From positions 1 through 13,328 of the forward strand of contig VBBV01000033.1 in NCBI GenBank assembly GCA_005883695.1: 13,328 nt of DNA. The letters are read 5' to 3'. This document shows, one piece after another, positions 1 through 7,385 of the stretch (position 1 is its first letter; each line of letters starts with the position of its first letter). This stretch comes from Candidatus Bathyarchaeota archaeon (GTDB lineage Archaea; Thermoproteota; Bathyarchaeia; 40CM-2-53-6). Both the position numbers and the translations under genes were made by a program. The notes under the pieces are model-generated. The model made no database searches and was not told where the DNA came from. It saw only the letters and a list, made by a program, of their open reading frames with translations.

Positions 1-1337
1 ACGGAGCCTCTCAACTGTCAACAGGGCTGGCGATCCGTTTTCACAAGAGATTTGCCTCCCTTTCCAAGCGCCTAGTTGGAGATATCGCATCTTTAGCATC
101 CAAGAGTGTTTTCCGAAACCCCCGTCGCGTCACCGCCCTATTCTTCCTGGTCGCGCTGATAGCGGGATACTCCATCTGGGTGATAGGCGACCTCGCCAGC
201 CAACAGGACTACAACTTTCGACAGGCCGAGATACAGGTAGGATCGGACCTGCGTGTTTCACAGCTATCAGGCAATCTCAACCTCAGCTATGCAACGCTCG
301 TGGCCAACCAGTTGCGCAACTGGAGCAACATCACCGGGGCTACACCAGAGTCTGACACCAAGCTCAGCCTCGCCTCTCAGGCATCGCTTATGATCAAAGC
401 GATAGACCCTTCGACCTGGAGGCAGGGGGCCTACTACGAACCTGACTGGTTCACCGGAAACATTGGCACAATTTTTCAGAACCTGCAGAGTACTAGCCAG
501 ACTATCGTACTCAATAGGGGCGTTGCATCGTACTACAATATTCTACAAGGCGGGACAGTGAGCGTAAACCAGACTGTGAGTCTCACTGTGATCAGCTTCT
601 TTGGACCAGACTACTCCCAACAGTCCACCGGGCAACCTTTCGGGTTTTCCTATTTTCAACCTGAGGGATGGTCATTCATCCCCTTGAGCCTAATCACCCA
701 GAACCCGTCTCTCCTTCCCGGGGGAACAAACTTTGTCCTGGTAAAGGCCGGACTAGGAGTCTCGTTTACAGACCTCGCCAGCTCGATACGGAGGGCCTAT
801 CCGTCCCTCGCAGTCAGCACGACACAAGATTACACGCAAGGAACTGGACCTGTTGTTTCCAACGGAGCCCAAGCAAGCACTCAAGGCGCAGGAGCAGTAA
901 TCGCCAATGGGACCCAGAACGTTCTGCGGCTCGGAACAGTTTTCGCCGGGCTGGCAGCATCCATTGGAGTCGGAGCAGTAGCCTACACCGGCTTCAAGGA
1001 GAGAGAAAAGGAAACTACTATGTTGGCCGTTCGAGGGCTATCCTACAAACAGATGCTCGGACTCCTCGTCACAGAGGTCCTGCCGTTGGTGATCTTTGCG
1101 CTGATATTGGCAACAGTAGTCGGACTGATCACAGTCCGTGGGGACAGTCTCGCCCATAATTCTCTGACCCCGAACTATGCGAGCCTCCTCGCCCCTCGTA
1201 GGGTCGTCTTTCCGCCGTGGGCCTCGGAGAACATCTTGGCAATTATTGGTCTATTGTTCCTAGGCGTTTTCCTGCCTGCGATAACGGCTGCACGGAAAGA
1301 CCTTTCAAAGATGAGCAGAACGGTGAGATTTGCATGA
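1..1337 (+). CDS. FtsX/MacB-type ABC transporter permease, C-terminal part (5' end outside window)
   Basis: The reading frame is open from the window edge (first full codon at base 3) to the TGA at 1335-1337, giving about 444 residues of a longer protein. A GTG at 180 is internal, because good coding sequence precedes it. Near the start, a basic segment (SVFRNPRRVT) leads into a membrane helix (about residues 42-62 of the visible part). A polar, Ser/Thr/Gln-rich extracytoplasmic domain of about 240 residues follows, then three hydrophobic segments near the C-terminus (around GTVFAGLAASIGVG, VLPLVIFALILATVVG and IIGLLFLGVFLPA). One helix, a large external domain and three helices is the usual FtsX/MacB permease half. 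Such proteins couple ATP hydrolysis to extrusion or to conformational control of external partners. The last base pairs overlap the ATPase start (ATGA), so the two are translated together. The substrate is unknown. Confidence 0.85.
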   Translation, partial: GASQLSTGLAIRFHKRFASLSKRLVGDIASLASKSVFRNPRRVTALFFLVALIAGYSIWVIGDLASQQDYNFRQAEIQVGSDLRVSQLSGNLNLSYATLVANQLRNWSNITGATPESDTKLSLASQASLMIKAIDPSTWRQGAYYEPDWFTGNIGTIFQNLQSTSQTIVLNRGVASYYNILQGGTVSVNQTVSLTVISFFGPDYSQQSTGQPFGFSYFQPEGWSFIPLSLITQNPSLLPGGTNFVLVKAGLGVSFTDLASSIRRAYPSLAVSTTQDYTQGTGPVVSNGAQASTQGAGAVIANGTQNVLRLGTVFAGLAASIGVGAVAYTGFKEREKETTMLAVRGLSYKQMLGLLVTEVLPLVIFALILATVVGLITVRGDSLAHNSLTPNYASLLAPRRVVFPPWASENILAIIGLLFLGVFLPAITAARKDLSKMSRTVRFA

Positions 1338-2230
1338 CCGCCGTCCCGGTTACAGTGGATTCTCTCGTCAAAGCCTACAAGCTCGGAAGGGTAGAGGTGC
1401 AAGCTCTGCGCGGAATTAATCTCAAGGTCGAAGCAGGCGGCATGGTCTCGATCATAGGTCCAAGCGGCAGCGGAAAGACCACACTGCTCAATATCCTTGG
1501 AGGGCTGGACAGAGCCACAGCTGGAAACGTTCATGTCGGCAATACAGTTCTAACAGACCTAGATCCGACACGGTTGGTTTACTACCGTCGCCAGATCGTC
1601 GGTCACGTATTCCAGACCCTCAACCTAATTCCCACACTAACGGCGGCCGAAAACGTCGAGCTCCCAATGATGGCCGCTGGGACTCCTAGCAGGACCCGGT
1701 CGGCTAGAACCAAGGAACTCCTTGGTATTGTAGGCCTCGCCGACAGACACGACCACAAGCCGGACGAACTCAGTGGTGGAGAACAGCAACGGGTGGCTAT
1801 AGCCGCCGCGCTTGCCAACGACCCTCCTCTGCTCCTAGCAGACGAACCGACCGGCGAGCTTGATAGCGTGAACGCGAAGATGGTCACTGACTTTCTTGTC
1901 AAAATAAACCGCGAGCTAGGAAAGACCCTGATAATGGTCACACATGACCAGAACGTTGCAAAGACGGCTAACAACATCATGAGAATAGAAGATGGAGTCA
2001 TCAAGTCATCGCTCACTCCTAGCCAGATCGCCAGCCAAGACACGTCCAGCTCCTACTTGGACCAGCTCCGCCACCGCATGTCAGAGCTGGAGAAACAGAT
2101 GAAACAATTGGACGATGACTTCAAGACGGGCAAAGTCTCAGGTGATGAATACGCTGACCAACGCCTCAGGCTCCGACAAGTCAAAGCAGGCCTACAGGAT
2201 GAACTGCAGAGGCAGGGAGTCATAGGTTAG
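1334..2230 (+). CDS. ABC transporter ATPase, MacB/LolD type, with C-terminal coiled-coil tail
   Basis: This 298-residue nucleotide-binding subunit partners the preceding permease. The ATG at 1334 is preferred over an in-frame upstream start because it overlaps the permease stop (ATGA) and has a GGTGA Shine-Dalgarno at 1322-1326. Visible motifs: Walker A GPSGSGKT (42-49), Q-loop Gln94 in VFQTLNLIPTLT, signature LSGGEQQRVAIA (146-157), Walker B LLLADE (166-171), D-loop GELD and H-loop His204 in VTHD. The order and wording match the MacB/LolD/FtsE subfamily, which works with FtsX-like permeases. After about residue 238 there is an extra charged tail of some 55 residues (SELEKQMKQLDDDF and RLRLRQVKAGLQDEL) that looks like a short coiled coil. 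This tail goes beyond the usual length of about 230 and may mediate oligomer or partner contact (inference). Confidence 0.93.
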   Translation: MTAVPVTVDSLVKAYKLGRVEVQALRGINLKVEAGGMVSIIGPSGSGKTTLLNILGGLDRATAGNVHVGNTVLTDLDPTRLVYYRRQIVGHVFQTLNLIPTLTAAENVELPMMAAGTPSRTRSARTKELLGIVGLADRHDHKPDELSGGEQQRVAIAAALANDPPLLLADEPTGELDSVNAKMVTDFLVKINRELGKTLIMVTHDQNVAKTANNIMRIEDGVIKSSLTPSQIASQDTSSSYLDQLRHRMSELEKQMKQLDDDFKTGKVSGDEYADQRLRLRQVKAGLQDELQRQGVIG

Positions 2231-2240
2231 CTCCGGGATC

Positions 2241-2258
2241 GGAAAAGCATTTTATACA
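2241..2258 (+). promoter_or_regulatory. Archaeal BRE/TATA promoter for the micro-ORF-aRF1 unit
   Basis: A purine-rich BRE-like element (GGAAAAGC, 2241-2248) is followed by TTTATACA at 2251-2258. The usual spacing of about 25 nt places the transcription start near 2280. That leaves a leader of roughly 15 nt with a GAGG at 2279-2282 before the micro-ORF ATG at 2295. No second TATA-like box is obvious before aRF1, so the promoter probably serves both. Confidence 0.6.
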
Positions 2259-2294
2259 CAAAATCCCCCTATTTCTGTGAGGACTCGTAAGCAA

Positions 2295-2351
2295 ATGTGT
2301 AGCACGTGCGCAAAGCACAATCCGGGAAAGAAGAAAAAATCCAAGATGTGA
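2295..2351 (+). CDS. 18-residue CxxC, lysine-rich micro-ORF upstream of aRF1
   Basis: ATG at 2295 and TGA at 2349-2351 encode MCSTCAKHNPGKKKKSKM. The N-terminal half has C-x2-C-x2-H, a possible metal-binding half-site; the rest is strongly basic. A GAGG sits 12 nt upstream and a convincing TATA box lies about 40 nt upstream, which favours real translation. The ORF ends 63 nt before the aRF1 start. It may be a functional microprotein (RNA- or ribosome-binding by charge) or a leader peptide whose UGA termination informs aRF1 expression. Both are inference and I do not recognise a family. Confidence is limited by the very short length. Confidence 0.5.
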   Translation: MCSTCAKHNPGKKKKSKM

Positions 2352-2358
2352 ACGAGAC

Positions 2359-2392
2359 GGCCTAAAACCGTAGGCCACGGTCCTTACTTTTT
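2359..2392 (+). promoter_or_regulatory. Two mutually exclusive hairpins plus T-run between micro-ORF and aRF1
   Basis: GGCCTA (2359-2364) pairs perfectly with TAGGCC (2371-2376) around a 6-nt loop. Alternatively ACCGT (2367-2371) pairs with ACGGT (2377-2381) around AGGCC. The two stems share bases and cannot coexist. A T-run (2388-2392) follows, then the strong aRF1 Shine-Dalgarno AGGAGGT at 2398-2404. The arrangement resembles an attenuator or a simple intergenic terminator. Regulation is inferred only. Confidence 0.4.
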
Positions 2393-2414
2393 CTGTCAGG
2401 AGGTCGGGTAGCCA

Positions 2415-3683
2415 GTGACAAGCTCAGTCATATCTGCATCAGACTCGGTCGCCCAGTTCAAGTTCAGACGAACCCTAGAACAACTAGCCCGCAAGGAAGG
2501 TAGAGGCACAGAACTCATCAGCCTCTACGTCCCCCCAGACCGTAGAATACACGAAGTACTAGCCCAGCTCCGGGAAGAAGCGGGAACGGCTTCCAACATC
2601 AAATCACGCACAACCCGGCAAGCGGTCCAGGACTCCATAGAAAGGGTCATGCAACGCCTACGACTGTTTAAGGAACCACCTCCTACAGGACTGGTGATAT
2701 TCGCCGGGATGATCCCCCAGAATGGTCTCGGGAGCGAACGGATGGAGATCTACGTGCTCACCCCTCCAGAACCGATAACTGTAGGCTTCTACAGGTGCGA
2801 CGCCCGCTTCCACGTCGAGCCCCTCCTAGCACTCGTCGTCGAGAAAGATACTTACGGAATAATTGTAATCGACGGGACGGAGGCCGTGGTCGCAACCCTC
2901 AAGGGACGCAGGGTCGAGATCGTCAAATCCTTCACCTCAGGAATACCCGGAAAGAGCCGTGCTGGCGGACAGTCAGCTAGACGTTTCGAACGAATCCGAG
3001 AAGGGGTCACCCACGACTACTACAAACGAGTCGGTCAACACTTCAACGAAATCATGCTCGCCATACCTGACCTGAAAGGAATTATCATAGGCGGGCCCGG
3101 ACCGACAAAATACGTCTGGTCCGAAGGAGAATACCTGCAATATACGCTAAAGAACAAGGTGCTCTCGGTCGTCGACACTAGCTATACGAGCGAGGCGGGT
3201 GTTGAGGAGGTCGTTGAGAAGAGCAGCGAGATCCTGAAAGGGGTCCGCTACAAGGAAGAGAAGCAGATGGTCCAGAAATTCCTCTACGAGCTAGGCCACG
3301 AAACCGGCAAAGGGGTCTTTGGTGAGTTACAGGTCCAGAAGTATCTGGAAAAGGGCGTTGTCGATACGCTGTTCATCTCGGAGAAACTGGAGGGTCAACG
3401 ACTCGTCCTCAAATGCAAGAACTGCGGCAATCTAGAAGAATTTCGCGGAACGAGATACGAGGCACATGCCGTCAAGAGCGAACTCTCCACGCGACCATGC
3501 AAGAAGTGCGGCAAGGCAAATCTTGAAGTTGTTGGGGATAGCGATATTATCGATAGCTTTCTATACTATGCGGAGAAGGGCGGAAGCAAGGTCGAAGTTA
3601 TCTCAGAGGAAACCGAAGAGGGAAGAATGCTCCGAGACGCGTTCGGCAAAATCGCCGCTATTCTACGCTACGCCGCGAACTAA
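2415..3683 (+). CDS. prf1: Peptide chain release factor aRF1
   Basis: This archaeal class-I release factor recognises all three stop codons in the ribosomal A site and triggers hydrolysis of peptidyl-tRNA. It has 422 residues, close to the family norm of about 415. The start is GTG at 2415, with AGGAGGT at 2398-2404 ten bases upstream. Domain 1 carries the stop-decoding NIKS (61-64) and the YxCxxxF element YRCDARF (126-132). Domain 2 carries the catalytic GGQ (184-186, context SRAGGQSARRF). Domain 3 contains two Cys pairs (334/337 and 362/365) forming the zinc-ribbon-like mini-domain seen in archaeal aRF1. The protein is full-length with no missing key residue. It probably shares its transcript with the 18-codon micro-ORF upstream. 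The HAD gene starts 15 nt after its stop, suggesting co-transcription. Confidence 0.97.
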   Translation: MTSSVISASDSVAQFKFRRTLEQLARKEGRGTELISLYVPPDRRIHEVLAQLREEAGTASNIKSRTTRQAVQDSIERVMQRLRLFKEPPPTGLVIFAGMIPQNGLGSERMEIYVLTPPEPITVGFYRCDARFHVEPLLALVVEKDTYGIIVIDGTEAVVATLKGRRVEIVKSFTSGIPGKSRAGGQSARRFERIREGVTHDYYKRVGQHFNEIMLAIPDLKGIIIGGPGPTKYVWSEGEYLQYTLKNKVLSVVDTSYTSEAGVEEVVEKSSEILKGVRYKEEKQMVQKFLYELGHETGKGVFGELQVQKYLEKGVVDTLFISEKLEGQRLVLKCKNCGNLEEFRGTRYEAHAVKSELSTRPCKKCGKANLEVVGDSDIIDSFLYYAEKGGSKVEVISEETEEGRMLRDAFGKIAAILRYAAN

Positions 3684-3698
3684 TCCAAGGGATTGTCG

Positions 3699-4406
3699 AT
3701 GGCCCGGGTCAAAGCGATATTCTTCGACCTCGGAGAGACTCTTGTAACACAGAACATCGAAGACAACCTAGTCACGATGAAGGCCCTGGATAAGATCAGT
3801 AAGATCTTGCCTCGCCCCAACTCCCCTTCCGAACTCTTTGCGATCTACAAGCAAGGCTACAGGGTAAACGAAGCCTTTCGCACAAAGCATCAGGTGGAGA
3901 TTCCAATCCAGGCATGGATGGTACAGCTCCTGAGGCGGGCACTTGGCCAAGAGCCTCAGGACAATCTGGTGGAGGAGGCAATCAAGATCGTCGTCTCCGC
4001 CAGAGCGGAAAACGCGGTTGTATTCCCGGACTCGAAACCCCTCCTTGAGAAACTCTCGAAACGAAGGATCAAGCTCGGAATAATATCGAACGTGTCATCC
4101 CATGATGTTGCGGTTGAGATCCTTCGTAAAGTCGGCCTGCTAGAATATTTTGACTATGTCGTAACCTCTGCCTTTGTCGGGATTCGTAAGCCTGACCCTG
4201 GAATCTTCCTCTATGCACTAATGCAGTACAAGCTGCAACCACGGGAAGCAGTAATTGTTGGTGATTCAGAGAGACACGATGTCTGGGGAGGCACGCTTAC
4301 GGGCGTGAAGACGGTTCTGGTCTCGAAGAGCCCCTCGGCCGACAGCCTCGCCGATTATAGCTTCGCAAGCCTCGCTGAGGCATCGGCGACCCTAGTGTCT
4401 CTATAG
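3699..4406 (+). CDS. HAD-superfamily hydrolase with a Gly at the general acid/base position
   Basis: This cytoplasmic phosphatase- or dehalogenase-like HAD protein has 235 residues. ATG at 3699 is chosen over TTG at 3693 because AAGG at 3687-3690 lies eight bases from the ATG and the second residues fit HAD N-termini (MARVKAIFFD). Motif I reads FDLGETL: the nucleophile Asp10 is present, but the second Asp (+2) is Gly12. Motif II is Ser130 in GIISN, motif III Lys164 in RKPDPGIF, motif IV GDSERHD with Asp189 and Asp194. An alpha-helical cap of about 90 residues lies between motifs I and II (C1 cap). Loss of the +2 Asp occurs in some HAD subfamilies and often means altered chemistry, so the substrate is left open. 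The gene ends in a CTATAG palindrome shared with the convergent protease gene. Confidence 0.9.
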   Translation: MARVKAIFFDLGETLVTQNIEDNLVTMKALDKISKILPRPNSPSELFAIYKQGYRVNEAFRTKHQVEIPIQAWMVQLLRRALGQEPQDNLVEEAIKIVVSARAENAVVFPDSKPLLEKLSKRRIKLGIISNVSSHDVAVEILRKVGLLEYFDYVVTSAFVGIRKPDPGIFLYALMQYKLQPREAVIVGDSERHDVWGGTLTGVKTVLVSKSPSADSLADYSFASLAEASATLVSL

Positions 4407-5255
4407 GTAGCTGGCAAGGAGCATACCCGCCACACCCAGCAACAGGGAGAATGGAAGGCCAGGAAACATCTCATACTTCGAAAGCGCTTTGAACCCGAGA
4501 AAGGTTCCGGCGAGTATCCCGATGGCGGCGCCAAAGAATGAGAGAACGCCTCCAAAATATACGAGGGCTGTTGTCGCGACCAGCGAATAGAAGACCATGT
4601 CTCCCATCCCAATTGTCAAGTCCCCAAAAGTAAAAACCGCTCCGGGTAGATCACCTTCCTCAATCGTCTTCGCGAGCTCTCCCACGGGGCCGCGGAACAC
4701 TGCGACAATATCGTAGACCACGAGCGCTCCGATCAGGACCAGAGCGGTCAGGGGCCCGATCGAGTAGCCCAAGAAAATCCCCGTCAGAGCACCGATTAGC
4801 GTCACTCCAATCAGCTGATACTTTCTCGCCCTCCCGAATATCGTAAGGGCAATCGCCACCGCTGTTCCCAGCGAAACGCCTAGGAGGATGATTGTAGCTA
4901 GAGGGTCGGCCGGAGGGTTGGGAATCAAGAAGAAGATCGAAGTCGTGTACCAAAAGGATACAGCGAAAGATACAATGAGGACAGCGGCCTTGATCAGCGA
5001 TCGGATGAACTTCATCCTGCCTCTCCTCACCATGAGAAGCATTGCTGTCGCGCTTGCTCCGAGAGCTATTACAAAGATGACCGCGTTGAGTCCTGCCGAG
5101 CTCAAAGTGTCGCCCTGGAAAGGTGTTACTTGGGGCTGCGGAACGACCTGGTTTGAAATCGGATATCCTAGCAGGCCAGTAACGGCCAGGCTTAGAATTA
5201 CCGGATAGAGATGCCGTAGCCGGGGCTTGAACGCCCTATGTTCTTCCTCTGCCAT
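4401..5255 (-). CDS. Presenilin / signal-peptide-peptidase-like intramembrane aspartyl protease
   Basis: This 284-residue integral membrane protein belongs to peptidase family A22-like archaeal homologues. About eight or nine hydrophobic segments are visible, with a polar N-terminal tail. The two catalytic aspartates are Asp182 in VVYDIVAVF and Asp219 in the GxGD motif IGMGDMVF. The C-terminal substrate-site motif, PAL in characterised presenilins and SPPs, reads PGLP here (265-268). Such proteases cleave transmembrane segments within the bilayer, typically signal-peptide remnants. The ATG at 5255 lies 6 nt after the stop of the upstream beta-CASP nuclease gene on the same strand, so the two form an operon. 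The 3' end overlaps the HAD gene by 6 bases. Physiological substrates are unknown. Confidence 0.9.
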   Translation of the reverse strand: MAEEEHRAFKPRLRHLYPVILSLAVTGLLGYPISNQVVPQPQVTPFQGDTLSSAGLNAVIFVIALGASATAMLLMVRRGRMKFIRSLIKAAVLIVSFAVSFWYTTSIFFLIPNPPADPLATIILLGVSLGTAVAIALTIFGRARKYQLIGVTLIGALTGIFLGYSIGPLTALVLIGALVVYDIVAVFRGPVGELAKTIEEGDLPGAVFTFGDLTIGMGDMVFYSLVATTALVYFGGVLSFFGAAIGILAGTFLGFKALSKYEMFPGLPFSLLLGVAGMLLASYL

Positions 5256-5261
5256 GGAGCC

Positions 5262-6521
5262 TTAGATCTCGATAATGTCCCCGGTTTTCGGAGCCTTCGC
5301 GTCCAATCCCTGTTCCTTGGAGGCCCATTCGGCGAGCTTCTTGCAGTTTCCTTCCGCGCCGTGCACGATGAACACTTTGGTCTTCTTATCCAGATCGGAC
5401 AGTGTCAGTTCCAGTTCTCGTCTGCCTCCGTGGGATGAGAAATCGAACCGCTCTACTCTCGCATCCACTGGTCGGGCTTTGCCATGGATGACGAACTTCT
5501 TCCTCTCCAAGAGGATCCTGCCAGGGCTGCCAGGCACCTGGAAGCTAACCATGAACACCGCGTTCTGTTTCTTCGCCGCAACATTCTCCATGTAAAAAAC
5601 GGATGCGCCACCCTTCAACATCCCCGCCGGCGATATTATCACGCCCGCAGTCTTTGCGGCTCTCCTCCGATCATTCCAGCCGTCAACCCAGTGAGCCATT
5701 TTACTGGCTCGCTCAAACACTGAGGAGTCCCTTAGAGACGATGGATATTTCAGCAGCATCTCCATCGCGTCTAGAGCCATTCCATCGACGAAAACCGGAT
5801 GCTCGAAATGGTAATCCGAGAGTACCGAGAGCAGTTCCTGGGATCTGCCAACGCCGAAGGCGGGTACAAGGACAGTTCCGCCTCCCTCGACCACTTCCGT
5901 TACCTTTTCGACAAACTCTTTTTCCAAACCATCGCGAACCGGGTGGTCTTCCGTAGCGTACGTACCTTCGATGATGATCGCGTCCAAATCCTTGTAGTTG
6001 CCGGGATCTGCGCCGTCGACGAGCCTAGTCGGTTGACGATTGAAATCGCCAGTATACAATAACCGTTTGCCTTCGGAATTGATTATCGCCTGAGCACTAC
6101 CCGGTATGTGGCCCGCGTTGACCAGAGTTAGAGACGCGTCCCCGACATCGATCGACTGATGATACTGAAGCTCCCGTGTGTGCTTCAACATCGTCTGAAG
6201 ATCCATGAACTCGTATGGCGCGTAGTATCCGCTGAGCTTCAGGAAGTCTTTGATGATCAGACTAGTAAGCGTGAAAGTTGGTTGCACACCGTAAAGCGGG
6301 ACCCCGCCGTGAATGTAGAATATCGGAGCAGACCCGACATGGTCCAAGTGCGCGTGTGTAAGCACGATCGCCTCCACTTCTTTCGGAGGGATGTGCATCG
6401 GGAATCCAACGTGATGGTTTACCATTACGCCATAGTCGAGAACGAGGTACTTGCTGCCGACGCTTACTGCGAATGCGGACCTGCCTACTTCTTGGCAGGC
6501 GCCCAAGAACCTGATCTTCAT
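5262..6521 (-). CDS. Beta-CASP metallo-beta-lactamase nuclease, aCPSF2-like
   Basis: This predicted archaeal RNA-processing nuclease (419 residues) belongs to the CPSF73/RNase J superfamily. The metallo-beta-lactamase core shows HAHLDH (56-61), His138 in AGHIPGSA and Asp159 in YTGDF. The beta-CASP part has Glu185 in IIEGTYATEDH (motif A), PAFGVGRSQE (220-229), ISPAGMLKGG, His364 in FSSHGG (motif B) and His387 in VHG (motif C). There are no N-terminal KH domains, so it is not aCPSF1; length and the N-terminus MKIRFLGACQEVGRSAF fit the KH-less aCPSF2 group. The expected role is endo- and/or 5'-3' exonucleolytic trimming of RNA. ATG at 6521 has a close GGTGA four bases upstream. It is first in a two-gene unit with the intramembrane protease, a pairing with no obvious shared function. 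Confidence 0.93.
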   Translation of the reverse strand: MKIRFLGACQEVGRSAFAVSVGSKYLVLDYGVMVNHHVGFPMHIPPKEVEAIVLTHAHLDHVGSAPIFYIHGGVPLYGVQPTFTLTSLIIKDFLKLSGYYAPYEFMDLQTMLKHTRELQYHQSIDVGDASLTLVNAGHIPGSAQAIINSEGKRLLYTGDFNRQPTRLVDGADPGNYKDLDAIIIEGTYATEDHPVRDGLEKEFVEKVTEVVEGGGTVLVPAFGVGRSQELLSVLSDYHFEHPVFVDGMALDAMEMLLKYPSSLRDSSVFERASKMAHWVDGWNDRRRAAKTAGVIISPAGMLKGGASVFYMENVAAKKQNAVFMVSFQVPGSPGRILLERKKFVIHGKARPVDARVERFDFSSHGGRRELELTLSDLDKKTKVFIVHGAEGNCKKLAEWASKEQGLDAKAPKTGDIIEI

Positions 6522-6599
6522 CCGTTCACCGTAACAGTATGAAATGGATTATTTCGAGAAATTCTTGTTCACTCTACGAGTTGACGGGTTTGAAAGACT

Positions 6600-6640
6600 A
6601 CAATAAAAGCCCTACAACTGAGTCTCCGGAGAGATTTTTA
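6600..6640. promoter_or_regulatory. Divergent promoter region between nuclease and PAC2 genes
   Basis: The 135-nt gap (6522-6656) separates divergent genes. Toward the PAC2 gene, ATTTTTA (6634-6640) lies about 20 nt before the ATG and AATAAAA (6602-6608) about 50 nt before it. No Shine-Dalgarno precedes that ATG, so a leaderless or near-leaderless message is likely. Toward the nuclease, an AT-rich patch around 6547-6555 is the best candidate. None of these boxes is strong. Confidence 0.35.
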
Positions 6641-6656
6641 GGCACGATAAGCTAAG

Positions 6657-7385
6657 ATGAATCCAGCTTACTCAGTTGGTGTTAGGGTGCCAGTTCAGCT
6701 CCTCGTAGATTCGAAGAATCTCAAAGGCTCCACTTTGGTCACAGGGTTCCACGGCGTGGGACAAACAGGCTACATAGCTACCTCCTACATGATACACGCA
6801 CTGAAGGCCGAGCGAGTAGGCTTTGTCCAAGTCGCAAACCCTCCACCGTGGGTCGGGACAGCAGACGGTGGCCTGGTGACACCTTTCGAGGTCTACCGAA
6901 GAGGCAAGACGGTCTTGGTTAAACTGGAATTTTCTCCCCATAGATCGGAGGAGGCGGAGTTTGCTAAGGTTCTGGCAAACTGGGCTGTGAAGGGCAAGTT
7001 CAAGGACGCGATTCTTATCGGTGGGTTGGATTCATCTTTCAGGAACAACAACGACGAATTCTGCGTTGTTCCAACCGGTGCGTACCTTGACCGAGCAAAA
7101 GTGTTCAAGGCACCAATCCTCGAACCCGGCCTACTAGTTTACGGGCCACTTGCAGTGATGTTGAGCGAGTTTGAAATCCACGATTTCCCTGCCGTTGCAG
7201 TTCTTCCCTACGCGGAGCCAGCTCGCGCTGACCCTGCAGCCGCCGCGCTAGCGATCCGAAAGATTTCAAAAGCGTACAATTTCAAGGTCAACCTGAAAGA
7301 ACTGTTGAAGGACGCGAAGCTTATCGAGCGGGAGTATGATCACAAATCTAGGCTTACGAAATCGCATGAAAGACTGTATGCCTAG
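6657..7385 (+). CDS. PAC2-family protein (proteasome assembly chaperone-like)
   Basis: This 242-residue soluble protein has the PAC2/PbaB-type fold signatures: an N-terminal GSTLVTGFHGVGQTGYIAT segment, a VANPPPWVG strand-turn, a central ILIGGLDSSF, and the LLVYGPLAVML stretch. Archaeal relatives bind the C-terminal HbYX tails of proteasome alpha rings or alternative core rings, and the eukaryotic relatives PAC1/PAC2 assist 20S assembly. The present role is inferred from family only. A proteasome beta gene lies about 3.2 kb away on the same strand, but the two are not co-transcribed. ATG at 6657 has no Shine-Dalgarno. The TAG at 7383-7385 lies in CTAG, which also provides the stop of the convergent tgtA gene. 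Confidence 0.85.
   Translation: MNPAYSVGVRVPVQLLVDSKNLKGSTLVTGFHGVGQTGYIATSYMIHALKAERVGFVQVANPPPWVGTADGGLVTPFEVYRRGKTVLVKLEFSPHRSEEAEFAKVLANWAVKGKFKDAILIGGLDSSFRNNNDEFCVVPTGAYLDRAKVFKAPILEPGLLVYGPLAVMLSEFEIHDFPAVAVLPYAEPARADPAAAALAIRKISKAYNFKVNLKELLKDAKLIEREYDHKSRLTKSHERLYA

Noticed and set aside
668..1159. 163-codon plus-strand open frame inside the permease gene.
   Set aside because: Overlaps a well-supported permease frame; composition is Arg/Ser/Pro-rich shadow sequence with no domain.
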